Positions 1-5,834 of a stretch of 6,050 nt of DNA are shown one piece after another. Each line of letters starts with the position of its first letter. Within the stretch, counting starts at the first letter, position 1. The notes under the pieces were generated by a model. That model saw nothing but the letters and a program-made list of their open reading frames with translations, had not been told where the DNA came from and did not search any database. The DNA comes from Desulfobacterales bacterium S5133MH16 (lineage in GTDB: Bacteria > Desulfobacterota > Desulfobacteria > Desulfobacterales > UBA11574): contig MAXL01000265.1 of the NCBI GenBank assembly GCA_001751005.1, positions 1 to 6,050 on the forward strand. Reading direction: 5' to 3'. The position numbers and the translations under genes were made by a program.

Positions 1-100
1 ACGTACGATAAGTACGCCTCATGATTACAAAATTTGCACGCCTTGAATTTGAACTTTTTACGAAACCGTCTAAATCGGACTTTTTACGAGTTCATCAAAT
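1..100. repeat. CTTTTTACGA-type intergenic repeat, cut by window edge
   Basis: Two copies of the core ACTTTTTACGA lie at 53-63 and 79-89, separated by a short spacer. The same core recurs at 3296-3306 and, inverted, at 3278-3287, so it is a repeat family within this window. Nothing in 1-130 resembles a gene: no ORF of useful length starts here. The minus-strand reading of 95-97 (TGA) would be the original stop of the Nudix gene if the adjacent element at 132-303 were absent. The left boundary is not visible. Confidence 0.55.
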
Positions 101-131
101 TTGGGGTAGAGGAAACCAAGCCGCATAAGAG

Positions 132-303
132 AGTCTGTTGATTAATGGTCTTTTCGCACAATCTCTGCGTTATGCTCAAAAAATAATCCTCGGAATATCA
201 AATATATACCTGCCTGCCCCGTAGGTCCGGCAGATCGTACTGGGGTGGTCATTTTTTTCGCATGCCTTGATCTTGAACGAAAATCCTCATTAATCAACAG
301 ACT
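132..303. mobile_element. 172-bp MITE-like element with 16-bp TIRs and 8-bp TSD
   Basis: The ends are perfect inverted repeats, AGTCTGTTGATTAATG at 132-147 and its reverse complement at 288-303. They are flanked by a perfect 8-bp direct repeat, CATAAGAG, at 124-131 and 304-311. Inverted similarity continues imperfectly for about 40 bp further inward (shared TTTTCG, ATGC and A-run blocks). The centre carries a small hairpin, CTGCC at 214-218 with GGCAG at 229-233. There is no transposase ORF, so it would be a non-autonomous element mobilised in trans. An 8-bp duplication fits several IS families (for example IS66, IS256, ISL3), and the family cannot be fixed from this copy. Its right end supplies the last four codons and the stop of the Nudix gene. 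Confidence 0.8.
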
Positions 304-802
304 CATAAGAGGCGTAATACATTCTGATGAATCTTGCGTGGCTTTCAAAGGGTATTTCCGGTAGTTCGGTATAATGAAAATAAGCCGCATCATCCGCATC
401 ATCGCCGGCGATAAGAGTGCCGTTATACTGTCTAATAAGATAGCCGACCATGAGGACCGTGTGGTACAGGGCACTTGGATTTGAGGACACACCGAGGAGT
501 ATCTCAATCCGGCCCGAAAGCCCTGTTTCTTCTTTAAGTTCTCTTAACGCTGCCTTTTCAGGGGATTCACCAAGCTCCATGAACCCACCCGGAAGACACC
601 AGAATCCTTTTTTAGGCTCTACACTTCGTTTTACGAGAAGAACCCTGTTCTTGTTGTCCACTACAACAAGACAGGTGGCAGGTATGGGGTTTTCATAAAT
701 CGGTTCATCACAGTTCTCACAGAAAAGTCGGAGACTGCCTTCATAGATCTTTTCTGTGAGTCGTGTGCCGCAATAAGGACAAAACGTTTTTTTCCGCATC
801 AT
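290..802 (-). CDS. Nudix hydrolase with N-terminal zinc ribbon
   Basis: A 170-residue protein expected to hydrolyse a nucleoside diphosphate linked to another moiety (NADH, ADP-ribose or similar). An N-terminal zinc ribbon has ligands C8, C11, C28 and C31, as in the NudC-like and ADP-ribose pyrophosphatase branch. The Nudix box is complete from G73 to L95 and matches GX5EX7REUXEEXGU, with metal-binding E91 and E92 in RELKEETGL. The substrate cannot be read from sequence. It is the last gene of the leftward operon after the aldolase. No clear Shine-Dalgarno precedes the tandem ATG ATG start, so the second ATG (797-799) is possible. The C-terminus is odd: the final ESVD and stop are encoded by the terminal repeat of the MITE at 132-303. 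Without the insertion the frame would run nine residues past SY166 to a TGA at 95-97. Confidence 0.93.
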   Translation of the reverse strand: MMRKKTFCPYCGTRLTEKIYEGSLRLFCENCDEPIYENPIPATCLVVVDNKNRVLLVKRSVEPKKGFWCLPGGFMELGESPEKAALRELKEETGLSGRIEILLGVSSNPSALYHTVLMVGYLIRQYNGTLIAGDDADDAAYFHYTELPEIPFESHARFIRMYYASYESVD

Positions 803-821
803 TATGAGAAATTCGGGCTAA

Positions 822-977
822 GGGTTTGCTCAAAAATAACTTCACATTTTAATGCGCCGATCCATCCCGCCTGACTGCGTTGCTCGTCGGTTAAATAGCC
901 AGCTATTCGCCCTCCTCGCGTCTTGCCATGCGGGCGCCTCAACTCCTGAAAATGTAAATTTATTTCTTCGCGAACCC
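822..977. mobile_element. ~156-bp palindromic MITE-like element between aldolase and Nudix genes
   Basis: This stretch is one large imperfect palindrome. The outer arms 819-850 and 949-980 match in 25 of 32 positions when one is reverse-complemented. The inner parts also pair loosely (GCGCC against GGCGC, and TGCGTTGC against the GCGTCTTGCC side). The centre is AATAGC-CA-GCTATT at 894-907. The ends read GGGTTTGC and GCGAACCC, and a short direct repeat TAA (or CTAA) flanks them at 818-821 and 977-980, consistent with a target duplication. No ORF inside is credible. The right end abuts the aldolase stop codon. The transcript would fold into a long hairpin, so it could also affect mRNA processing or termination between the two genes. 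Confidence 0.7.
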
Positions 978-2272
978 TAATCGTCGAAATCCCCCTCCGG
1001 TCCCTTTTCAGATTCAATGGTGGCTGCCCGCTGGATAATTTTTTCCGGCGTCCATTCAGCAGGATCCTCGATTCTGGCGGCCTTGGGTCCCGGGTCATAG
1101 GTGCCGGTCTCAAGGATGGCCTCGATGGCAAGAGGAGCTGAATCTTGAGCATTAAAAACATTTACAAGCATGTTATAAACAAACGCTTCAACCCGTTTAA
1201 CCATCCTTGTCCGGATTGTTTCGGACTGTCCCAGAAGTTTATTTTCAAACGGTAGGTTGAGTTTTTTGTAGTTTCCCCCCTTAAGCTCATGAGACTGTGC
1301 GTAAGCGACCATTTCCGCCCACATCTCATCGGTGGCGCCTTGGTCCTTAAGCTTGATAAAGTTGCCGCTGTTATCAAGGATAGCATTTCCATAGTCATTG
1401 ACCTCCAGACCCCAGGAGATCATCTGAAGGGCCGTGGCAACATTGGCTTTGGTGGTTCTGGTATTCGCCGCTATTTCTCTTAGTCTATCGGAGTCGTTTC
1501 CGGATGTTCCGTGCTGGGCTCCGGAAATCTGATATTTTGCCAGCGCCTGGTGGATTTCAGTGGTTAAATCGACTTGTATCCCCTGACCGCTTGCCTCAAT
1601 GCCGTGGGTTGTTCCGTTGTTTAAGGCGATCCAGTCCGGAAAAATATCATGGGCGTTCAGACCCTGAATCAGAAACAGGGCTTCTTCTTTAGTTGAAAGC
1701 CCTTCTTTCCCCTTGATTTCCCCTACTTCGGTTTCAAGACCGGCCCATTCAGGAACAAAAGGGTTCAGTTCCAGGTTGGCAAGCAGGTTTTTGTCGTCGG
1801 GGAGATGGGATGCATCTATGGCAATGGAAGTCATTCCGGCCTCAAACAGCGTGGGTATCTCGATCTTGGCCCCATTTATATCCTGTTCTTTCTTGATCCC
1901 ATAATGGTCGGCGTGTATTGCCACCGGAATAGTAACACCCAACTCGTTGCAGAGTGCATCAACCTGCCGGGAAATATTCCAGTAATTGACTGCACAATAA
2001 GGATTGGCGCCACCTTCGGACCTGGCGATTTCTATGATGATGGCGGCATTGGCTCTCTGAGCGGCCTGAAGAGCGCCTCGAATCACAAAGTTGTTTCGAC
2101 CGTTGGCAGCCATGGCGATGGCTTTACCCTTGGTTAGCATGGCCCGGTCTATGAACTTTCCACTAACGATCAGTGCCTTTGAATTAGGAAAAAGCTTTTT
2201 TACATCAGGCGGACGGCCTATTTTGAGCGCTTCTTCAAAATCCTTTGACGTAACGGTTCTATTTCCAGTCAT
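977..2272 (-). CDS. class II fructose-bisphosphate aldolase
   Basis: A cytoplasmic zinc-dependent aldolase of 431 residues, interconverting fructose 1,6-bisphosphate with dihydroxyacetone phosphate and glyceraldehyde 3-phosphate in glycolysis/gluconeogenesis. Visible class II signatures are AIHADHYG (118-125), with D122 as the likely catalytic acid and H123 as a zinc ligand; the ETEVGEIKG segment (180-188); NNGTTHG (218-224, ligand H224); and GAQHGTSGND (251-260, ligand H254 and the phosphate-binding GTSG). It is longer than the common forms (about 280-360 residues), with an extended N-terminus and a C-terminal helical tail after about 340, so it belongs to a longer subgroup. Other ketose-bisphosphates (tagatose, for example) are possible substrates. 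The start is fixed by AAGGAGGT seven bases upstream. It follows the DUF2007-like gene by 59 bp, probably in one operon. Its TAG stop lies exactly at the edge of the palindromic element. Confidence 0.9.
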   Translation of the reverse strand: MTGNRTVTSKDFEEALKIGRPPDVKKLFPNSKALIVSGKFIDRAMLTKGKAIAMAANGRNNFVIRGALQAAQRANAAIIIEIARSEGGANPYCAVNYWNISRQVDALCNELGVTIPVAIHADHYGIKKEQDINGAKIEIPTLFEAGMTSIAIDASHLPDDKNLLANLELNPFVPEWAGLETEVGEIKGKEGLSTKEEALFLIQGLNAHDIFPDWIALNNGTTHGIEASGQGIQVDLTTEIHQALAKYQISGAQHGTSGNDSDRLREIAANTRTTKANVATALQMISWGLEVNDYGNAILDNSGNFIKLKDQGATDEMWAEMVAYAQSHELKGGNYKKLNLPFENKLLGQSETIRTRMVKRVEAFVYNMLVNVFNAQDSAPLAIEAILETGTYDPGPKAARIEDPAEWTPEKIIQRAATIESEKGPEGDFDD

Positions 2273-2278
2273 GGTTTA

Positions 2279-2287
2279 ACCTCCTTT
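2279..2287 (-). promoter_or_regulatory. strong Shine-Dalgarno of the aldolase gene
   Basis: On the minus strand AAAGGAGGT sits about six to seven bases before the ATG at 2270-2272. It is the strongest ribosome site in the operon, in contrast to the Nudix gene, which has none visible. It fixes the aldolase start and suggests high translation of the aldolase. Confidence 0.8.
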
Positions 2288-2331
2288 TGATAAGCGTTCA
2301 CGGCGAGAATAATGGACTTTTTGCCAATTTC

Positions 2332-2586
2332 TCATTCCTGGTTATCAAAATTTATAGATCTGACATCATTTAATATCTCAAGGATTTCGTTTTTATTTGA
2401 AAGGGGTGCACAAAGTTTCCCCCATCCCATTTGAACCTGAAACAATCCATCGTAAGCCGTATCATGAAATGAGTGAATCAGGTGTGGTATGTTTTGTTCC
2501 TTCAAGATTGACTCAATAAGTTGCGCCTCTATTATATTATCCAAGATCGCAATATCTATAAATTTTTTCTCATATATTTCATTCAT
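2332..2586 (-). CDS. DUF2007-like small protein (putative signal transducing protein)
   Basis: An 84-residue cytoplasmic protein with no signal peptide or membrane segment. Its pattern fits the DUF2007 family (Pfam calls it a putative prokaryotic signal transducing protein). It starts with a beta strand, then a helix of the type 'NIIEAQLIESILKEQNIP' (17-34), the 'pick a longer-lived copy of self' position where family members carry EAxLlkslLeaeGIP. A central strand region around GLFQVQMGWGKLCAP (47-61) and a final helix NEILEILNDV (66-75) follow. The molecular role of the family is not established. The start ATG has AGGA at 2595-2598 about nine bases upstream. It is the first gene after the promoter at 2649-2676 and lies 59 bp before the aldolase, suggesting cotranscription and perhaps a regulatory partner role, which is inference. 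Confidence 0.7.
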   Translation of the reverse strand: MNEIYEKKFIDIAILDNIIEAQLIESILKEQNIPHLIHSFHDTAYDGLFQVQMGWGKLCAPLSNKNEILEILNDVRSINFDNQE

Positions 2587-2609
2587 ATCTGAATCCTGAC
2601 TCTGGTGAT

Positions 2610-2633
2610 TCGAACCCGCTAAGATCTGTTCGA
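2610..2633 (-). promoter_or_regulatory. small hairpin in the operon leader
   Basis: The arms TCGAAC (2610-2615) and GTTCGA (2628-2633) are perfect complements around a 12-nt loop. They lie in the predicted 5' untranslated region of the minus-strand operon, about 24 bases upstream of the DUF2007-like start. The stem is only six base pairs, so this may be chance. No known riboswitch is recognised. Confidence 0.3.
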
Positions 2634-2648
2634 CCTGACAAGTTAGTT

Positions 2649-2676
2649 ATTTTACTTAAATTGGTCATTTAGTCAA
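2649..2676 (-). promoter_or_regulatory. sigma-70-type promoter for the DUF2007-aldolase-Nudix operon
   Basis: On the minus strand a -35 box TTGACT (2671-2676) is separated by 16 bp from a -10 box TAAAAT (2649-2654). Each box matches the consensus in five of six positions. Transcription would start near 2642, leaving a leader of about 55 nt before the ATG at 2586. It is the only good promoter-like pair seen upstream of the leftward genes. The half-site array at 2677-2800 abuts its upstream side. Confidence 0.6.
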
Positions 2677-2800
2677 TTACAAAAAAAGTTTAATTAGATG
2701 TTGTTCAAGACAAATTGTGTAATTAGTTACATATTTATAATGTAATTCATTACACAATTTGTTTGAATGTTCCCTGTAATATTCTTACAACCGTCTGTAA
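2677..2800. promoter_or_regulatory. operator-like array of eight TGTAA/TTACA half-sites
   Basis: TGTAA occurs at 2718, 2741, 2775 and 2796, and its complement TTACA at 2677, 2727, 2750 and 2785. Six of the eight pair as inverted sites: TGTAA-N4-TTACA at 2718-2731, TGTAA-N4-TTACA at 2741-2754 and TGTAA-N5-TTACA at 2775-2789. The middle one, TGTAATTCATTACA, is symmetric except for its central TC. Repeated palindromes upstream of a promoter fit a dimeric helix-turn-helix regulator. The half-site with its flank (TTGTGTAA) is loosely like Rex or CRP/FNR-family sites but matches neither well, so no regulator is named. It could serve the leftward operon or a rightward transcript. Confidence 0.5.
2704..2767. 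repeat. 64-bp near-perfect hairpin/cruciform
   Basis: Outer arms TTCAA (2704-2708) and TTGAA (2763-2767) continue, after a single unpaired G at 2709, into a perfect 14-bp pair, ACAAATTGTGTAAT (2710-2723) with its complement at 2749-2762. A 3x3 internal loop follows, then TTACAT (2727-2732) with ATGTAA (2740-2745) around a 7-nt loop. The structure contains the first two operator-like palindromes. It is AT-rich and lacks a terminal U tract after a GC stem, so it is not a typical intrinsic terminator. Confidence 0.75.
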
Positions 2801-2825
2801 TATATATTATTAAATAATTATAGAG

Positions 2826-3104
2826 TTGGGCATGGCTTTTGCTTATATGATAAGATGCCAGTATCAGCGAATACGTACCGGAAACCACGCATTTTCATGG
2901 ACCGCTATCCGCTATTCCGAATTTCTCATGAAGAATTTCAGCCATTTTTGTTTCGGCATAAAAAGCCGGTTCTTTGGGCATGAATTCTTTACAAAAAAAA
3001 GAGCGAATCAAGTTCGTAATTTGGTAATCAATCCGGGCGAAATGTTTTCGAGCCAACAGGTACCACAGCAGTACTATATGTAGTTGTTTTTTGATGATTG
3101 ACAT
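2826..3104. other. gene-free or decayed stretch with small overlapping ORFs
   Basis: Between the operator region and the promoter at 3098 the composition rises above that of its AT-rich flanks, which suggests former coding DNA. Two short ORFs overlap on opposite strands. The plus-strand frame runs 2832-3083 from an ATG with a weak AGAG upstream (83 residues, no family recognised). The minus-strand frame runs 2895-3104 (69 residues) and contains a plausible protein-like stretch, FMPKEPAFYAETKMAEIL, with no recognisable domain. Neither has a strong ribosome site or a conserved motif, so I do not call a gene. A degraded gene or a small orphan protein are both possible. Confidence 0.35.
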
Positions 3105-3126
3105 ACAACATATGGTTTGTTATGCT
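3098..3126 (+). promoter_or_regulatory. sigma-70-type promoter upstream of the PilZ-GNAT gene
   Basis: A perfect -35 box TTGACA (3098-3103) is followed by a 17-bp spacer and a -10 box TATGCT (3121-3126, four of six). Transcription would start near 3133, giving a leader of about 205 nt before the ATG at 3338. The leader contains two inverted-repeat structures (3191-3265 and 3278-3304). Confidence 0.6.
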
Positions 3127-3190
3127 CTTAAATCAAAGAACAGATTTTTATATAAATATGATAAATTAGTAAAAATTCGAATTCATCACC

Positions 3191-3265
3191 TTTTAGGTTT
3201 TAAGACTTAGGTTCTGGTAATTATAGTGTATGTTTTAAGAGACACTTAGAACTTTACACCTAAAA
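3191..3265. repeat. 75-bp imperfect palindrome in the leader
   Basis: The left arm 3191-3215 begins TTTTAGGT and the right arm 3240-3265 ends ACCTAAAA, an exact complement over eight bases. Allowing one gap, the arms agree in 19 of 25 positions around a 24-nt loop. It is AT-rich, and the fold is weaker than that of the 2704-2767 hairpin. It may be a decayed repeat element. The surrounding 3127-3277 has no ORF. Confidence 0.45.
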
Positions 3266-3277
3266 CTTAAACCGTTT

Positions 3278-3304
3278 GTAAAAAGTCATTTTTTGACTTT
3301 TTAC
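3278..3304. repeat. perfect 11-bp hairpin of the CTTTTTACGA repeat family
   Basis: GTAAAAAGTCA (3278-3288) and TGACTTTTTAC (3294-3304) are exact complements around a TTTTT loop. The right arm continues as GACTTTTTACGAG, identical to 78-90 at the other end of the window. The hairpin ends 33 bases before the start codon of the 681-residue gene and would be transcribed in its leader. The stem is AT-rich without a following T tract, so it is a poor intrinsic terminator. An effect on translation or mRNA stability is possible but unproven. Confidence 0.7.
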
Positions 3305-3337
3305 GAGATCGTAAACGCATAAGGGCGTGCTGGAATA

Positions 3338-5383
3338 ATGGAGAACGAGGACAAATTTTCTCGATTGACCGAAGAAGGCACAGAAAACGATTACCTCAGA
3401 AAAGGAAAAGAGCTTCGAAAAAAAGATCTGATCAATTTGCTGAATTATATTAATTTCCAAGATGGTTCCATTCTTATAAATTTCAAACATGTCAAATATG
3501 ACCAGATTATTTCCCGCAAAGCAAACCCGCTTCCTTGCCTCGGGGATAAGTTAGAGTGTGTTTGGGCAGAGGCCGACAAACCTCAACAAGAGTTGGCCTC
3601 TTATAAATTCAAGGACGTTCTCGTTCCCTCTGGTCAAAAGCTTTTATTGGTAAAATCAGATGATATCCGCATAACAGAGAAAGAGATCAGTCTGATTCTT
3701 CCGGAAATCTGTTATGAAGTAGACTTCCGGAAACTGAGAAGGCATTCTTGTAAAGGCATAACGGCTCAGTTGATTCAAAACAGTGTGCTTTTTAATGGTG
3801 ACCTTATTGATTTCAACACGGTTTCCTTTCGTATTGAAATAACGGCGGTACCTCCCCAGACATTCCAATGGGTTGATTCGGAATCCCCGGTAAATCTGAT
3901 CTTTTCCAACGAACATGAAACCCTATATTCAGGAGAATGCAGGATAATAAAGCAGAACTTTGGTCAGAAAAAGAGAGAGTATGTTATTGAGCCGTTAAGC
4001 CATCAGATTCGAAGGTTTAAACAAAAAGAATTCCGGAGTACGCGCCAGGAACTGGTCCCGTCACCCAATATTATCTTCAGGCACCCTTTTACACAAAAAA
4101 CCAATGATCTTAAAGTGTTTGATCTTTCAGGCTCCGGTTTTTCGGTGGAAGAGGATGCATATAATGCGATTCTTTTTCCGGGCCTGATCATACCGGAACT
4201 GGAAATTTGCTTTGCTACCAGCTTTAACATAAAATGCAAAGCCCAGGTTGTTTATAAAAAAATTATGTGTGAAGAAAAAGGAAACGATTGGGCGAAATGC
4301 GGTCTGGCTTTACTCGACATGGATATGGAAGACCACGGCAGACTTTCGGCGTTGCTCCATCAGGCAAAAAACAGGAGTTCTTACATTTGCAACATCATAG
4401 ATCTGGATGACCTATGGAATTTCTTTTTTAAATCCGGTTTTATTTATCCCAAGAAATATGCGTTTCTTGAGGCAAATAAGGATAAAATTAAAGAGACTTA
4501 TAAAAAGCTCTACACCCAAAATGCCAAAATAGCCAGGCATTTTATTTATCAAGATAAAGGTCGTATTCTCGGCCATATGGCCATGGTTCGTTTTTATGAA
4601 AATTCATGGTTGATCCATCATCATGCTGCCGATCGCTTAGTTTCACGCAGGGCCGGCGTGGCTGTGCTGGATCAAGTCGGCCGGTTTATAAATGATTCCC
4701 ATAGACTTGGTTCTATCCAAATGAATTTTGTTTTTTGTTATTTCAGGCCTGAAAATAAATTTCCTAACCGTGTATTTGGAGGTGTAACCGGAAACACAAA
4801 AGATCCAAAAGGTTGCTCACTCGATACCTTGGCCTATTTTCATTATCAGAAAATATTTAATAAAGAATTGAAGTTGTCGGAGCCTTGGAGATTAATGAAA
4901 ACCCAGCCTGAAGATCTGTTGGAGCTGAAAAATTTTTATGAGCATTGGTCAGGTGGTCTTATGTTGAATGCTCTTGAACTCGAACAGAGTTCGGAGAATC
5001 TTGATGAACTCTCAAAAGAATATCAAAAACTGGGTTTAAAAAGGGAACGACAGCTTGTTTCATTGAAAAAAGACGGCAGACTCAAAGCAGTCGTTATGAT
5101 AAATATTTCAGATATCGGTCTAAACCTTGCTGATCTGACCAGTACTATTCAGGTTATGGTTGTTGATTCGGATGATTTTACCAAGGAAATTTTCCATTTA
5201 ATGGTTTCTGAACTCTCTACAAAATTTGAGCAGGATGAAATACCGGTACTTGTTTATCCTGTTGAATATGCCGAAAACCATTCCATACCTTATGAGAAAC
5301 GATATAATCTTTGGGTATTAAATATGCAATATACGGATCATTATTTCAGGCATCTCAAAGGGTTTATTAAAGGAACTCATTAA
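3338..5383 (+). CDS. tandem PilZ-domain protein fused to GNAT-type acyltransferase domains
   Basis: A 681-residue protein without signal peptide or membrane segment, so probably cytoplasmic. The N-terminal part (25-125) is an unrecognised, perhaps YcgR-N-like, beta-rich domain. A first PilZ-like domain (about 126-220) has RxxxR as R131-R135 but a decayed DxSxxG (DFNTVS, 158-163). A second (about 224-345) has a clear DLSGSG (262-267) but no RxxxR, only the basic run RRFKQKEFRSTR (225-236). Residues 351-505 look like a GNAT fold: GHMAMVRFYENSWLIHHHAA (412-431) resembles the central strands, and RRAGVA (437-442) fits the acetyl-CoA motif R/QxxGxG/A. Residues 517-677 resemble a second, motif-poor GNAT fold. 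Inference: c-di-GMP could control acyl transfer. The acyl acceptor is unknown. The start follows an in-frame stop at 3320-3322 with no other start between; the ribosome site is weak (AAGGG, 12 bases upstream). Transcribed alone, convergent with the next gene. Confidence 0.75.
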   Translation: MENEDKFSRLTEEGTENDYLRKGKELRKKDLINLLNYINFQDGSILINFKHVKYDQIISRKANPLPCLGDKLECVWAEADKPQQELASYKFKDVLVPSGQKLLLVKSDDIRITEKEISLILPEICYEVDFRKLRRHSCKGITAQLIQNSVLFNGDLIDFNTVSFRIEITAVPPQTFQWVDSESPVNLIFSNEHETLYSGECRIIKQNFGQKKREYVIEPLSHQIRRFKQKEFRSTRQELVPSPNIIFRHPFTQKTNDLKVFDLSGSGFSVEEDAYNAILFPGLIIPELEICFATSFNIKCKAQVVYKKIMCEEKGNDWAKCGLALLDMDMEDHGRLSALLHQAKNRSSYICNIIDLDDLWNFFFKSGFIYPKKYAFLEANKDKIKETYKKLYTQNAKIARHFIYQDKGRILGHMAMVRFYENSWLIHHHAADRLVSRRAGVAVLDQVGRFINDSHRLGSIQMNFVFCYFRPENKFPNRVFGGVTGNTKDPKGCSLDTLAYFHYQKIFNKELKLSEPWRLMKTQPEDLLELKNFYEHWSGGLMLNALELEQSSENLDELSKEYQKLGLKRERQLVSLKKDGRLKAVVMINISDIGLNLADLTSTIQVMVVDSDDFTKEIFHLMVSELSTKFEQDEIPVLVYPVEYAENHSIPYEKRYNLWVLNMQYTDHYFRHLKGFIKGTH

Positions 5384-5439
5384 ACGTCTTGCAAATTCTA
5401 TCCCGATTTTCCCATATGGATGGTCTGAAAATGAACATT

Positions 5440-5766
5440 TCACTCTTCATCTTCATTCCCGACACAAAGCACTGCTTCTGCTCCAATATCAATTTTTTTT
5501 GTTTCTCTTCTATTTTTTATTTTAACAATAGCGTAAGATGCTGTAGTTCTCAGAACCTTGCCACAGATAAGTTCTTCGCTAGAAGATGAAGAAAAGCACA
5601 CTTTGGCGTCAAATATAAATCCGGCATCCTTTCCTTCATTGATAGAAATCTGCCCTTTTGATTCGTTAATTTTCGTAACTTCTGCCGCCCTGCAAATGTT
5701 TTTAAAAGAGAGGGTTGCGAACAAGACAATTGTGAGCACAACAAGAAATAGTGTAATTTTTTTCAT
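5440..5766 (-). CDS. small exported protein, FlgT C-terminal-domain-like
   Basis: A 108-residue protein with a typical Sec signal peptide: MKK, then a hydrophobic core (about 5-20), with likely cleavage after A27 (CRA-AEV). It should act in the periplasm or be secreted. The mature part has the pattern GQISINEGKDAGFIFDAKV (38-56), then GKVLRTTASYAIVKI (69-83) and IDIGAEAVL (92-100). This small beta-rich module is like the C-terminal domain of FlgT and related proteins, where KGxIxIxxGxxxGxxxGxxV recurs. The similarity is by pattern only, and an actual flagellar role is not shown. C25 is not in a convincing lipobox. AGGAGGG at 5771-5777 lies four bases before the ATG and fixes the start. It converges on the PilZ-GNAT gene with a 56-bp gap that contains no obvious terminator hairpin. 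Confidence 0.7.
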   Translation of the reverse strand: MKKITLFLVVLTIVLFATLSFKNICRAAEVTKINESKGQISINEGKDAGFIFDAKVCFSSSSSEELICGKVLRTTASYAIVKIKNRRETKKIDIGAEAVLCVGNEDEE

Positions 5767-5810
5767 TAAGCCCTCCTACCCCGGACGAGCCGGAACCAAG
5801 AAATATTTGC

Positions 5811-5834
5811 CACCAAGGCACAAAGACACGAAGG
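5811..5834 (+). repeat. three tandem CACNAAGR octamers
   Basis: CACCAAGG, CACAAAGA and CACGAAGG follow each other without spacing. This octamer pattern is known as a widespread intergenic repeat in many unrelated environmental bacteria, where it yields spurious ORFs; its function is unknown. Here it lies upstream of the small exported-protein gene. Confidence 0.75.

Noticed and set aside
142..507. 121-residue minus-strand ORF overlapping the end of the Nudix gene
   Set aside because: It runs out of frame across the Nudix gene and the MITE and has no recognisable domain; the Nudix frame has complete catalytic and zinc motifs.
802..1161. 119-residue minus-strand ORF through the palindromic element
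   Set aside because: It is a shadow of the aldolase frame extended through repeat DNA, with low-complexity, arginine-rich sequence.
2600..2620. T-loop-like GGTTCGAATC on the minus strand, suggesting a tRNA or attachment site
   Set aside because: The flanking stem does not pair and no acceptor, anticodon or D arm can be found.
3133..3337. c-di-GMP riboswitch in the leader of the PilZ gene
   Set aside because: The conserved GEMM core sequences are not visible; the leader is AT-rich and made of inverted repeats.
5384..5439. Bidirectional terminator between the convergent genes
   Set aside because: No GC-rich stem followed by a T run is present; only the short palindrome CCATATGG is seen.
5811..5834. 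CRISPR-like array
   Set aside because: The units are contiguous octamers without spacers, matching a simple tandem repeat.
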